Assembly: GCA_030998015.1 (NCBI GenBank)
Contig: JARWMV010000241.1
Coordinates: 682,001-746,000 of the forward strand
DNA from: Ceratorhiza oryzae-sativae
Lineage: Eukaryota; Basidiomycota; Agaricomycetes; Cantharellales; Ceratobasidiaceae
DNA: 64,000 nucleotides
Reading direction: 5' to 3'
The notes beneath the pieces were generated by a model. The model was not told the origin of the DNA. It saw only the letters and a program-made list of their open reading frames with translations, and searched no databases. Below, one piece after another: positions 35,634-48,194 of the stretch. Position numbers and translations under genes: made by a program. Positions within the stretch are counted from its first letter, which is position 1; each line of letters starts with the position of its first letter.

Positions 35634-37119
35634 GGCTGGAATCGACAGGCACGATTATGGGCTTTCTCAAGCTTGCGTGGACTCGGTGTGGAGCACTTAT
35701 AGCAGCTTTATTCCAGCGCAATTTGACTGACCGGTTGGACCATCCCGATCTTCAGACGAAGCAGCCGGGCCGAAGTTGATGTCATAGTCTAGTTTGGTTG
35801 CGGAGGGTAAGGTGGTGGGGTGGCGGCGATGTCGGACAACCCTGCTGCCGTTATATTCTACCCTGTGAACCATGATATGAAGATAGCATTAAAATAGATC
35901 ATAAGGATGTCGTAGAAATGGGGTGTTTCTGCTGAGTCTCCTACGGCTTGTAGAATAATCAATGGTGAGGTTGCTTGTAAAGCAGCTCGTCTGGTCAACT
36001 TTCTTTGTTTGTGTCTGGCATGCTCGTGCTTCCCGCAGAACCGAAGCGGCTTGGATCCGACTTCTTGAATCATACTCTTTCGACAACTACGGTCACACAC
36101 AGCGGATGGCGAATGTACTCAAGTGATGCTTGTTTCTGTCAACGGATCCCGCAGCACAATGTTCGAGTTGCTAGTCAAAAAGCGCTCGAATATCGGATAT
36201 GTGGTCCAACAAACTCAACCTGTGCTCGTCGTGTAACCCACCGCTGAGTTCAACCTTTCCGGATCATGATGTTGCCTACGCGCCCCCTCCATTCTGAAAT
36301 GGGCACAGGATTCTGTACTCGGGTGGGGAAGGGTGACATGTATGATTGGCAGGTGGGGGCTAGATAGGGATACCATCGACGGTATCCCAGCCTAGGCTTG
36401 ACATACATCGCCCAACTTCGTTTGGATAAAAGGTTAAGGAACCGCGCGATACTCTGTAACAAGTTCTTCCGAGTTGCCTTGAAATCCTCGAGCACTCGAG
36501 TCTAAATCTACTCGCACTATACACATCTTCCTGAAATTTAACTTTCAAACTGTGTACCCTCGCATAATTTTGTCTCTCGACCTTTTGCTTGGATTTGCCG
36601 CCAGGGGATGCAATGTAAGCAATGAAGCCTCAGCGTGGTCGTTTTCCACACCTTGACCCCTATTTAGGAGCATCGCCCACTGTCTTCAGTGCTGTTTATA
36701 CCAGGGGTCTCTCCCATCCAGAGCCTCGACGGTTCCCAGTGTCAAGACTCGCCCAATACCTACCGACATTTCTAGCCCGTTGCCCGAACCACTATGTCTG
36801 TACTCCGGCCGATATAATTGGCCCAGGCAAGTTCATACCTAATTGGAACCCAGAATCTCCTTCATTGTGACTCTCTGGAAAGCGATATGAAATCCAAAAT
36901 AATATGTGGCTAGAGAGGTGAAATTTTGTACCCTCATATTGACCATCGAGAAAGGCGATTTCTGGTAGGCACATCTCACAAACAGTTGAGAACAGCTGTT
37001 GGTACTACAGTTTTATTACCATGAAAATCTCATCACTTTATTGCATACCTAAGAGCGAGATATCGCCCGGTACAACGAATCGACGTGTACGGAGTCTTCC
37101 CGCCGATTAGGGTAGATTC
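35634..37119. other. 1.5 kb without a recognisable gene
   Basis: Only short frames without motif content are seen. It lies between the 5' end of the transporter gene and the 3' end of the MBOAT gene, both on the minus strand. Confidence 0.45.
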
Positions 37120-38539
37120 TCATTTTTCGTATGCGAAACCGTTCCAAAAGTTGAGAAGAACTACCATGGGACTATAAGGAAACGAGGTGGCCGCAAATCC
37201 TCGCCGAAGCCAGGCTTCAGCCATCATGGTTGCCGGCAACACTACCCACAATGGCACCCACACTGCCGCGAGACAGCGACGAAATAAAGACAACAGGCTA
37301 CGCTCTGCATTATTTGACCCTGGGGCTCTCGTGTCTTCTTTTTGCCTGCTAGTCTGTTCCAATCCGAGAGCGCTCTCCACTACCACACCGACACCCTGGA
37401 TCAGAAAATACCCAGTTACTCGCCAGAGATCCATTCCTCCTCCCATACCCCAAGTGCCGATGTCGTGAATAAGCCCAGACATAAGAAAGGTCCCCACCAC
37501 GTACCCCACACGTGAGACAACTGGGCGGCTTTGTTCTCCGCCAACAGGCACTGCCATATATCCTCCAATAACCCTTCCTGCCCTTCCACCAGTCTTGGAA
37601 AAGGCACGCCTTGACAACCCTTGCCAGCGGTTGGTCCAAAAGTCTCGCAATGAAGTTGCTCTGTAAGGACTATCAAATAGAGGTGCCCATTCCGTTTTTA
37701 ATGATGATGCTGGCTGGGAAAGCATGGACGGCGCAGCTAGCAGAGTCCCCAAGTCGTGCTGAAGCTCGATCACGTTCATGACAAGGAGACCCATCACAAA
37801 TGTCGGCACCAGTGCTCCGAGGAATGAGTACGGAAGGTGTAAGACGTAGTTGTCCGTGATAGCAAATGTCTTGCGGAAAATGGTACCCGAGTTGGGCACA
37901 TCGAAATTCGCGAGAAAGGCCAGCAAGCTATCGGTGTAAATGGCATGTTTTACGAGGAGCATGGCAGTGTCAATGTAGAAGTTGGTATGCGAGTCATTAC
38001 GACGTGTATCCTTCGGGATATAGGCCGCCCCCGACCTGTTCCAATGCTATGAAAGGATAAGATTGGCTATCTAGGCGTGCAAGGAAGTAGGAGTGAGGTC
38101 GTGACGTACCAGGCACCGGGGATCACCCATGTACTCGGCAGTACTCTTTAGGCAATTCAGACAGAACGATCTTCTCGTCGAGCAAACTTCCCGACCATTA
38201 CACCTTGGCGGCTCTTTCATCATCGCCAACTCGACAAGCTTCAGCACCATCGTAGCCCCGACGGATGTGATCCCAAAATTGAACGAGTTGAGTGCGGGGT
38301 TCTTGAATGCATAGTTGGTGCATAGAGACCAGATCGACAGAGCAGCTGGCGGGACGGGCCACAGACGATAGTGGAACAGATGGGGGTTGATAGCAAAGTA
38401 GATGGCTAAGAAATACCAAAGTTGAGACACAAGTACAGGTTGGATAGTCAGTTCTTCTCGCAGATCGGCCTAGAAGGATATACAAGATTCAAATGTTGTA
38501 AACTATACGCCACACACAATTACTCACATTTGGCCACAT
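37120..38539 (-). CDS. Wax-synthase-like membrane-bound O-acyltransferase, copy A
   Basis: Exon 1 is a mini-exon encoding only MWPN (ATG at 38537-38539). Exon 2 starts ADLREELTIQPVLVSQLWYF and ends DPRCL. The last exon runs from HWNRSGAAYIPKDTRR to FWNGFAYEK. The protein is about 420 residues with multiple membrane spans. The MBOAT_2/wax synthase hallmark is present as SLRDFWTNRWQG followed by FLMSGLIHDIGTWGMGGG, where the His of SGLIHD is the likely catalytic residue. Fungal relatives acylate long-chain alcohols or terpenoid/polyketide hydroxyls with acyl- or acetyl-CoA in the ER membrane. The intron between L and HWN has a normal GT donor (gtacgtc). Two relatives lie at 54008-57626. Reading frame is intact in this copy. 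The natural acceptor is unknown. Confidence 0.86.
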
Positions 38540-39018
38540 TTCGGGTCACAAAAGAGAAGAAAACTGACACGTCAAGTTGACGTAAAAGGCTTGATCCGTG
38601 CGCAGGGAAGCGGGAGCGAACAGCCCTTGGTGAGTTTCTAAATGTGGCTAACGCCACATGTGTCCTCTGACTTTACGGCTTGCATTTGGCCGTCATAACA
38701 ACGGGAGGAACTAAACCGACATATTGAATTAAGTCAATGTGGCTCGTGGCTATTTTCCCTCAAACCAAACCCAAGTTCGCTTGCGCATACGAGTGTCCAT
38801 GAAGTACATCCTGTCATATGAGGATACGGAGAAATATTGCACCAATATTCTTTTGCGCATACACCTGTTCGATCTAATAAATAGCTCACTGCTTTTCCTT
38901 AGGCGCATTCCTAGGACACAATGTTACTGTGCTGACCAAAGACGATACACGGTGACTCGACCACTCTCTCGCATCTCACAATGAACTTTACTATGTCAAA
39001 AATTTCGTCAATTCAATT

Positions 39019-40578
39019 TCAATAAAGACTCGAACAAACAAAACTGACCACATAATAAGGCCATTCAGAATCACCCTCGTCTTGAAACATCCAACGATAT
39101 CGACGATATTGCGCAGGAAATGTGGCTTTATATGAATCAGAATAGCATGTAAAATCATTCTGAACCGCTTGGCTCTCGATGAAGCTATTCATATTAGAGG
39201 GCAAACCGTGGCCAAGCAAGTGGAGTGTTTGGAGAGAAGGGAAACATTCAGCATCTAGTGACCACTCTGATTGATTGTTCCCCTGCAATGCAAGTTCCCG
39301 AACACCCAAGAATGAATCCCTGGGAAAGCACTCGGTCCAACCCGAAAAAATCCCGATCATGGGGGTAACTAGACAAAACCTCGTAATATTTGCCCTCTTG
39401 AAGAAGTCTCGGAGTGCAGCAACATCGATTGCACTTGCAGTTGGGTCAAACGATACGCTGAAAGCCAGGGTATCGGCGCCGAAAGTCATCTGATTTATGA
39501 TGTCCAAAACATGGTTCGTCCTTGTGTTCCGTAAATCAAGCTGTTTGAGCTTTAGTAGAGGAATAGGGCGTAGGACACCATTGGTACGTTCACGAAGCCT
39601 GCAACCAATCAATGACAAGACGCAAAGTTCTGGACAAGCCATCAGGACAGCTCTCAATCGCGAAGGTGTGAGCGCTCGGCGATCAATAAACGAAAGCTTG
39701 AGGACTGTGATAGTGCAAGTGGCGATTTGATCAAAAAGAATAAACGGCCCCGAGACTCGGAGTACGGTCACGGACCGCAGGATTCTGTCTATATGATCAC
39801 CAGAAAATTCGGTCGCACTGGTAGTCTGTTCACCTAAAATGTACAATCTCTTCAACGAACACAATGCCGAGTTGTCTCCAAAAAGCTGCCGCAAAAAACA
39901 GCGCGCTACATCCGTATTCATGGATACCAGCTCGAGCGACACGATTCGATGAACATGAGGTGCCAAGAGACAGACTAGGCCCTTCAGTTGGTGGCTCGCG
40001 CTCCCTCCCAAGACACGAACACGCAGTGCCAAGTGTTGAGAGTACTGTACACCATAAGATGCGTAGGACATATGCGCATCCGTATGATGATGACCAATCA
40101 CAAAATCGAGATCGGCCATGCCGATGGTGTGGCAGTTACGAGGTCTCTTGTAAGCTTGCTAGCAGCCAAGAGGTTCGCCAACGGGGTGCACGAGTGCCCT
40201 GGGCTCTGGCACGGGTCGAATCTTGCGGATTCGGTTCGGCTCACGCCAAGATGATAGAACGCGCGGCCGATGAGTTCCGCAGGAAGGCGGTTGAGCGGAA
40301 CGAGCGTCGTCGACTGGTTGCGTAGTCTGGCTACGGTCACTCGTGCCGTGTGCATTTGTGCGTCGCATTTATCGACCAAACCAAGGTTGGCGTCCAATTA
40401 CAAGTATGCCTTCTAGTCCGGGCCACTCGCGAGCACCAGGCTCTCGGATGACCGAGTCGAGGCTAGCGCACTCGTCGAAAAAGCGCTCCACAGCGGATAC
40501 AAAATGCTCGCAGGCCGTTTTCCAGCGATCGAACGCTTGATTATAGATGTTGTGATCATCGCTGCCAGCCGAATTCAT
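39019..40578 (-). CDS. F-box protein with leucine-rich C-terminal region
   Basis: The N-terminal helix region (MNSAGSDDHNIYNQAFDRWK; then LDANLGLVDKCDAQMHTARV with VARLRNQ) leads to the F-box core LVPLNRLPAELIGRAFYHLG. A long LRR-like part ends near 39019 (SLELVSMN, LKLSFIDRRALTPS, LSLIGCRLRER, LKQLDLRNTRT, LQTLHLLGHGLP). It should act as a substrate adaptor of an SCF ubiquitin ligase. Large expanded families of this layout are typical of Agaricomycetes. The F-box part and the LRR part are in different frames: at minus-strand TGGCCGATC (40112-40118) one more C gives AWPDLDFVIGHHHT, which matches the family pattern. A second frame change lies near 40395, between EGILV and LDANLG, and I could not resolve it. 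Start and 3' end are tentative. Confidence 0.75.
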
Positions 40579-40994
40579 CTAATGGCATATGTTACTCGCA
40601 AGGCATTTCTATAAACAAACAAACTCACCGCTTTCCTTACAAATTTGAGTCGGCGGCCTTGGCAATTATTAGTTTGTAGAATGGATAGAGTTACGATATT
40701 GTGGTAGCAGCGTGCGAGATTAGACCGACGACGCACGGGGAAAGCACTTTTGGGGAAACTTCTGCGCATACACTCGAATCAGTTGCATCTTCGAGTTGGT
40801 CACAAACAACACCACGTCTCCGATCTCTTGGGCTACGAGTATCCTCTCCTTGACCATTCAGCTCAAGAGTGGTGTGTTTAATATACCATGCGATATTGCA
40901 ACAAAAAAAAAACCTTCCATATGAGACTCTCAAATCCAAGTGAGAAAAAGACCAGAAAAAAACACTCTTGATGATTTCACGAGACTACCGCCTC

Positions 40995-43616
40995 TCACCG
41001 TCCGCCCCTCCTTGATCCGCCAGCATCGCTCGACCCGCTAGCGATCGTAATCGCAAAATCATTTTCACTATTTGGTCGGGCCCACTTGTATCGCTCACGT
41101 AGGTACCTCAGGTGGGGGTACATTGATGGCGGAGCCGGCGGAGGAGACCTCAAGCTTGGATTGCTGTTCATCCATCAGTATACCGTTGACATAAACATAA
41201 CAATAGATGAAACTCACTTGGCACTCAATGTTGGCCCTAAACTCAAACGCGCGAAGCTGCTCGGGAATAGGGGATTGCCAGGCCCTCGTTCCGCAACCGG
41301 ATTCCAAGCATCTCGCGCACCTCCTCCGACCGAAAGTGGCGAGTTCCACCCGCCAGTGCTCACGGGCGAATTCCATCCTCCGCCACCTCCTCCTCCTCCG
41401 CGAGCGCCCATTCCGCTTAATCCTCGCACGCCCGTGCTGATCGTGTTCGACAAGGGCGAGACCCAGGCGCCGGCACGTCGAGCTGGCAGTGGAGGTCCGA
41501 GCACGCTATCGATCGATGGAGGAGCAGATGGCTGCACAGGTGAAGCTGGTCCAGAGGAGCCTGTAATTGGTACGCCCTGGGCAGCCGGCACAGGTGTACC
41601 TGTTCCACCAGTTGGAGTGACAAAGCCAGGCGAAGTACCAGTGGAATGTGCAGCAACAGCAGGGGCAGCAGGATGATATGTAGGTGACATGGGTGCAGTC
41701 AAAATGCGCAAGCCGATCATGGGTGAATCGGGTTCAGCCCCCTTGCCGTTTGCCTTGTCCTCCCCGCTCTCGTCCGCTTCGTCCTCTTCTTCCTCTTCCT
41801 CTTCACCGATGAGCTCCATGCGACCACCGTCGCTTCGTCCGCTGACACTTCCACCCCAACTCCGTGAATCGCTCTTGCCGCCTCCAAGACCAGTGACGCC
41901 AGCAGTGCCACCCGCGAAATAGTGGGTAGGCGAGTTGCTCACGCTCCCGCGCGTCGAACCAGGTGCACTCGTAGAGCTGGGGAACACGGGCTCGACCCAC
42001 GCTTCGGGCTCCTCGTGATCCAGTCTGCGAGCTCCCGGACGTGGGCTCATCGCCGTGCGGACGGCGGAATCCGACAACGGACTCATTTCACCGAGTTCAC
42101 TTATTCCCATATGTCGACCTTCCTCTTCTTCATCCTCGTCCTCATCGGTCTCGTCGTCTTCGTAGATATCGCTCGGCACGCCCAAGCATCCCTTGACGCG
42201 TTCCCAGAGAGCTTCGCTCCGGGCACGAATGCAAGCACGCGCAAAGAGCACCCACTCTTTATCGGGCAACTGTTCGCGTGTGGTTTGCGTCAGATGGGTG
42301 ACCAGTTGAGCGTATGTCCATTGGGTAGAATTAGGAGGGAGACCGAGAGGATGCTCTGCTGGTGCAGCCTTGCTCGAAGGAGGTTGAGGCAAGGCCGGTG
42401 GTGATAATGCGAGCTGCTCTTCCTTGGATAGATTCTCTTCGCCGGGCAAGGGCGGCCACCTCGGCTGGGTCGACTCGATCTTGGGCGTCGGGCCATCATC
42501 GTCCGGAAGCGGACGAGGAAAGAGCGCACCCAGCAACGCAAAGAGCTTTTGGCTTTGGGTGCCTGGCGCGGTGATCAGCGCCTCGACCTCCTTTGGCCTA
42601 TCCAAAAACGGCAGAATCTCGCCCTGGGGGAGAGCGGTAAAGTGGGCGGGCTCAACACTCGCGCTCACGCCTGGGACAGGTGGTGTCGAGTGCGGGGCAG
42701 CCGGTCCCGGCTCGCCATGGCGAGGTCATAGAGCTGCTGGGCCGAGAGCTGGGGCGGGCGAGCGCCAGAACGGTCCTGAGTCGGGTTGTGGGACGAAAGG
42801 TCGACGCCGCCCGTCGAGCGGGTGCGGGGACGTCCGCCCCCACCTTGGGCCGGGCCAAACGACGTGGCGAATCCAGGACCGCTGCCGGGACTCGCCGCGC
42901 GCGGGTTCGGTGGGCCTTGACGAGCAGGAACCGGAACAGGCGCGATCGGCGTAAAACTCGAAAACGCAAAGCTCATGCGCGAACGCTTTCGACCGCCGGG
43001 ACCAGGCTCGCCCTCGCCGTCCGAAGACGTGCCCGAGTTGGCGCCCCAGGACGAGCGGCGGGTGTGGGACCGCTCCCGGAACGATCCCGAGCCACCAAAC
43101 GGGCCGGGCGACGCTCCCGGAGGGCCATAGTCCTCGGACGTGTCGACCGTGCTCGGCACGCGGACGATCGTCAGACGGGACGAGCTCGTGCGGGGACGCG
43201 AGTCCTATAAGCGACATGACGTGAGCAAAAGAGAAGGCGCGGGGGACAACGCGTGGAACGCACTTCGGCATAGTGCTTTCCCCACGGGTCAAGCGCCACC
43301 GACGCACGGCGCGACGAGAGCCGGCGGTGCGGTGGCAAGCCCTGCTGGGGCGGCGGAGACGCTGCCAAACGCGATGAGCCCGGCGACGTCATGGGTGAGG
43401 GAGCGACTCACTCGGATTCGCAGGCGAGGCTGTGCGGGCGGCGATGGTGGCGCTGAGGGCCATGTCGGTGTACGGGTGGGTGCGCTCGATGGAGGGAGAG
43501 CGGGAGCGCTCGCTGGCGACGGTGTCGGCGAACTGGACGCGGTTGACGGGGCTGTCGACGCTGCGGCGGGCGAGCGGAGAGCCCGTGCGTGGGAGGTACG
43601 TGTCCAGCGGCATCAT
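40995..43616 (-). CDS. Large Pro/Ser/Gly-rich conserved fungal protein of unknown function
   Basis: The chosen start MMPLDTYLPRTGSPLARRSV (43616) follows TATA-like elements. Exons then give NPTSPPPQQGLPPHRRLSSR, SRASV-type repeats, LTIVRVPSTVDTSEDYGPPG, a Ser-rich segment, and SAQQLYDLAMASRDRL. Next is a conserved-looking part (TALPQGEILPFLDRPKEVEA; WTYAQLVTHLTQTTREQLPD with VLFARACIRARSEALWERVK). It is followed by acidic runs, Gly/Pro-rich stretches with GWNSP repeats, and the C-terminal MYPHLRYLRERYKWARPNSE ending at 40995. Frame is lost once at GGGG 42694-42697 (minus CCCC). One more C joins DRLP to PHSTPPVPGVSASVEPAHFT. I recognise no named domain. The low-complexity layout suggests a scaffold or regulator. 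Intron borders near 43395, 43225 and 41215 are canonical. Confidence 0.72.
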
Positions 43617-43654
43617 CGACGGGCGGATGCAGACACCAGCGGGGCGGGATCGAG

Positions 43655-43698
43655 CTATATAGCCCGCGGGTCGGAACGGGCGAGCTCGCGCATATATA
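43655..43698 (-). promoter_or_regulatory. TATA-like elements upstream of the Pro/Ser-rich gene
   Basis: Two TATA-like words, TATATATG (about 43690-43697) and GCTATATAGC (about 43655-43664), sit 40-80 bp upstream of the chosen start at 43616 in otherwise GC-rich DNA. Their presence is why I prefer the Met at 43616 over an upstream in-frame Met at 43787. Confidence 0.4.
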
Positions 43699-46169
43699 CC
43701 CCCCAGACAGAAGCGGTCATCAGACGTAATGGCTTCCTCGCCGTCGACACGCCCGCTTTCAGTGTCGCTCTCGACCGAATCCGCCAATCTCGGATGTAAT
43801 CAGGGACTAATCACCCAAATACATAAATTGACTAAATACCTCCCCCTACCCCCAATCCCCAGAATCCCGATCCTCTTCGCTCGGCTCCCAATCACCAGAA
43901 AGGCACCAACGAACATCCAATCTCTCCGAAAATCTAGCGAGGCGTCGTCCCAAGCCCCTTGCATACCACGTAGTCTCCAAGCATATACTCACCACATTGA
44001 GCCTGGTCCCGGCGAACACGATCCCAAAACGTATCAATACAACAAATCCCGTGTGCGAGCTTTATGTGATTGGCTCCCGTTGGACACTATCGATCTCTCG
44101 TGCGACACCGGAAAAAAGCTAGTTGGGGTTCGACGATAGCCATGCCGGGCGTTCTATGAAGATCTAGCTGTGTTCTGTGCGGACTTTTTTGACAGAAGAC
44201 GTGCCTCGACAACGTGTATATGTCCCCAACCGCTCCCAAGCTCAGCCCAGGGACACAATACATCCTCCTCGTTCATATGTCCCAATCCAGCCCCATCACG
44301 GTATCCATCATGCGATCAAAACAAACCCTCTTGTCTGTCCGAAGCTCTCCCCCGCATATGACGCTGCATACCCTAAGCGAGTAAGCCCAGAACCAGACTA
44401 GATAGCGTCTAGATTGTCGAGATCCACGACACGTCAAAAAATCAACGACCGTGCGTCGCCAAAATCCCCCCACGATAGAGCCACACGCCAAACGTCCAAG
44501 ATAACGACCACACACACGAGGAATACAATCGAAACCCACTTACGCCTCTTCTATAGCAACGCATATCCGTTCGTCGGTGTTGAATCTGTCACCAAGTTGT
44601 ACAGCAAACGCAATACACCCTGGGCCATGGAAGGTTGGCCTCCGCCTAGCCTGCCGTTTTCGCCTGCATTGTGATTGAGTGGGATAAAGTTACCCTAGGC
44701 GCCACACGATTGCGATTGATAGTGGAATAGGGGAGGAAAAACACATCCCTTTCCAACATTCCCTCCGAATACATTGTACTGCTAGTTCGGAACCAGATAT
44801 TCAAGGATGCCAACTAGGCCTTCTACGAGTGTGAGCGTATAGGGCCAGCGATGGTTACGCCAATCCACAACGCACCACAGGTCAGCCGAAATCCATTACG
44901 AGAAACCATCAGGTCAGGCGACAATGAAGTCACCAGATCACACAAATGACCAAACGCTACGCACCGTCCAGAATCATTTCTGGCACGAACCTACTGACTC
45001 AACCTTCAGTATTAAACCCGGGTGGAACGTACCACAAGACGCATCCAAATCCTCCTGGAGCAACTGAATCACCTTTACGCCAAGACATGGAGCCGTCTGG
45101 TTGAGCTCCGGGATCTTATGACCTCTAGCTGTGAACCCCTATTCCCAATCGAGCGATTGGATGCACGCACCCCTCGATTTCGTGATCGCGCTGGGGTCGA
45201 TGCAAGAATGTAGCGACACTGATTAAATATTATTATTTTGGGGCTGTAACAACCCATTTAAATTTGGAGAAATGAGAAAGGGGAGAAGGAAGATAACCAG
45301 AGCAGAGTTGTCCGTTGTCAGCTAGACCCTGTGAATACTGCTCCACCGTACGGCCGCCATCGCCTGACGGTCATGACGTCCTCGCAAGATATTTTTCATA
45401 TTCCGTCACCACACCGGACATTCTCCTATTGCAGCCGTTTGAACATTCGTCACAGAAAGATAGAAATGAGTGGGTATATGCACGCTGAAATTGGCATTGG
45501 CGTTCCATTAGTCATTTTGAGCGAGTGATACAACCACCTATACAACCCAAGGCCCACCTACTGGGAATTTTTGTTAAAACATTAATCACCACGCTTATCG
45601 TGCGGGTTAGATCGACCTAGTGAACTCGTCAATGCCGCAAAGGAGACACGGTTTGCGAAGTAGCTCCACGTCCAACGCTGATCTGTTGAAATCATTTCAA
45701 AAGGGACCGTAAACGAGCACAATAAAGTGATAAACCTTTTCGGTGACGATATCCCCCATTCAAAGATGCTCGAAAACGCCGCAAAGGTCTTTTAAGGGTA
45801 ACAATGACAGGCAGGAGCACACTGGGGCTCATGGCGAGGCCATATCCAACATTACGCTTGAGTAACGGACTCACTGGGTATGCCCCTGTACTAGCTGACA
45901 AGTCATTTATGCTTTCACGCATGATCCACAAATAACTACCCCGTCTAGTTCGGTCCTGCAGGAGTAAACCTATTCATGTGCGCAGTCTTCTGCCAGAATA
46001 ATGACCCCCCTCTTCAGAACTCGCGGTGTTCGTTACCTGAAACTAACTTACCCTGGATTGGGACCGATGGAGAGATTTTCTGAAGTTTCTCTGCTATATA
46101 TAAATTTGTTCCTGTGTTTGAGTTTGTTCTCTCTCTCCTAAATGAATGCCAACACGTAATTAAAAGGTT
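43699..46169. other. 2.5 kb without a supported gene
   Basis: Short frames only. A minus-strand frame at 45692-45931 (SPLLKRNVGYGLAMSPSVLL) could belong to the same transcription unit as the hypothetical exons at 46236-46570, but no splice connection could be established. Confidence 0.4.
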
Positions 46170-46235
46170 CTGAATGCTTCGCGTGGCTATCGAGTCGCCA
46201 GCATTGAAAATGGCATTTTACATAAGGATCCCTAC

Positions 46236-46570
46236 CAGTAAAGCAAATAAGGTCACGTTCCAGCTGATCATCCGAGGCAATAGGATAGCCCTCTGCAAAT
46301 CAGGTCCATAATACCAATGGGGGTTGGAGCATACCCGTGCTTAGAATATTAGTTGCCGGGACTGGACCAAAAAAACGTGTTGACTCGGGATTTACGTCCA
46401 ACGAGAATTTAGGCACAAAGTTTAGTCGGGCTACAAAGATGTTGTCTGCATCCAGGAACAAGAATGGACCCGTGAATGGCCAGCTCCACAGGCTCGCCCG
46501 TTGAAACGCCCAAGACGACCTATGTTTGGCAAAGGCGCTTGTTTTATACAAACTACACAAACAATCAGGG
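46236..46570 (-). CDS. Hypothetical gene, two exons visible, incomplete model
   Basis: The main exon (about 46570-46335, minus) reads SSWAFQRASLWSWPFTGPFL, FLDADNIFVARLNFVPKF, SLDVNPESTRFFGPVPATNI. It then splices (gtatgc donor, 42 nt intron 46293-46334) to EGYPIASDDQLERDLICFT and a second donor (gtaggg) at 46235. The amino-acid texture and two consistent donor sites suggest real coding sequence. Neither end could be extended with confidence: the upstream part contains stops in all frames within 150 bp, and the downstream acceptor near 46140 gives two alternative frames. No family is recognised. Confidence 0.35.
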
Positions 46571-48194
46571 TCCTTGCTGACGCGACCTTGATCTCACCTA
46601 TAATGAAGCAGAGGCTGAGATAGACAAAATTCTCATTGATGAATCGAAATATCCCAAATCACGGCACCATAGCCCCGAAACACATCCTCGCACGTGGAGC
46701 AGGTTATCAATGAGCCTCCAGGGATGAGAAGCGTCCGGAAACAGCTATTCAATTGTCAGGCGCGTGCACTCTGCCCTCTCGTTCACTTGGGGTGGATATT
46801 TGAGCTGAGCGCCTTTCTTTTCTAGTACACTAGCCCTATTCGCAACAGCCGTTTGCGGTACTCAACTTTCGCGCAGAAAAAAAAAGGCAAAATTTTCAGT
46901 GCGGTTCAACATATGGAACACAAGCAATGCTATAAAGACATATTGTCTGTGACAGCATAAGCCATGAACCCAATTAGTACTAGCGACCCAGTATTACAGA
47001 GAATGCATAGAATGTTCGCCGAGCGTGGAAACGTGCTTCGTAACATAAATTGGTCAGCGGGAACCGCATCAGACTCGGAGAAACCGTGTGTGTCGGACAG
47101 TTGAGTAATGACCAGCAAAACACCCTGTTGAGCGTGTCCATGACTAAACTTCTTGAAGAATGGGTATCTGCTAAGGGGTGCGTGGGCATTGAATATTGTA
47201 ATTAATTATACGCTGCGGTCTCCGACGTGAACTTACACTAAACGATAGGCTAGTATGCATTGGTGTCTCTCGTCACGTTGGTTTGACACAACGAAAGGCA
47301 CCGAGGAAGCTCGAAAATGGGATCGCCACGTGAAGCTATGGTGAATGATGACGCCAAACGACTTGGCGTGGCTCTCCTAGCTCGAAAAGTGACACCGTTG
47401 AACACAAATACATGTTGAAGCTGGCGACTCTTCGAAGTGAGCCAGGCGCGCGATCATGGTGTGCCACGCAATAATGCTGACAGCTGGGGATCATCTGATG
47501 GATGTCGGTCTTAAGCCTGACCCCTCTTTCGCAATCACCACAGGACGTTAGCTCAAAACATGGTTTCCGCGAGGGAGTGCTGATGGATGGCAGGATTTCT
47601 TCACAGTCAAATGCATTTGCACCGCTGCTGCCCACGCAGTGCTAAAGCAGAAAAGGAAATTACCTGCCTCTCGCAAAATGGTGCAGCTGAGGGCGGGAAC
47701 GCAACTTTCTCGTGAGATTCATGCACTTGAAGATGCAACAAGCATCTTGCGCGAGGGGCCAGCGGGAGAATGTATCGGATATACTGTAATGAAATGCCTT
47801 TCATATTTGGTTTATACCTAGAGTTCAAACCTTGCCCTTAGCAGGCAACTTCTGTATAGCCGCCTCCGGGGTTTGGTATAAGGTATATCCACCAACACAT
47901 ATACGGCTGTGGCCAGCCGGAATGCGCCGACCTTGTCCCCACATCATATCCGAGGGTGTAAATATAGCTCACGGAGTTCATAAATATCAAAAGTTGGGGT
48001 GGTAATGACAGCAAGCCGAGCAGAATCCGCCCCACTGACGGCGAACAAACCAGAAATCTGTTTGCTGGATTCACGTGGGACAGGACGTCGATCAGGGGTT
48101 GTTGGGACACCTCATCAGCCTTCGAATCTATATCAACCCAGGTGCAAACTCCAGTTGTTCGTACTTTCTCAAGACCCCCATCTCGACCACACTC
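46571..48194. other. 1.6 kb without a supported gene
   Basis: Nothing recognisable on either strand. The 3' end should include the promoter of the NmrA-like gene. Confidence 0.4.

Noticed and set aside
41086..43799. Plus-strand open frames of up to 219 codons opposite the Pro/Ser-rich gene
   Set aside because: They are shadows of Pro/Gly/Ser/acidic codons on the minus strand, where exons join in order over canonical introns.
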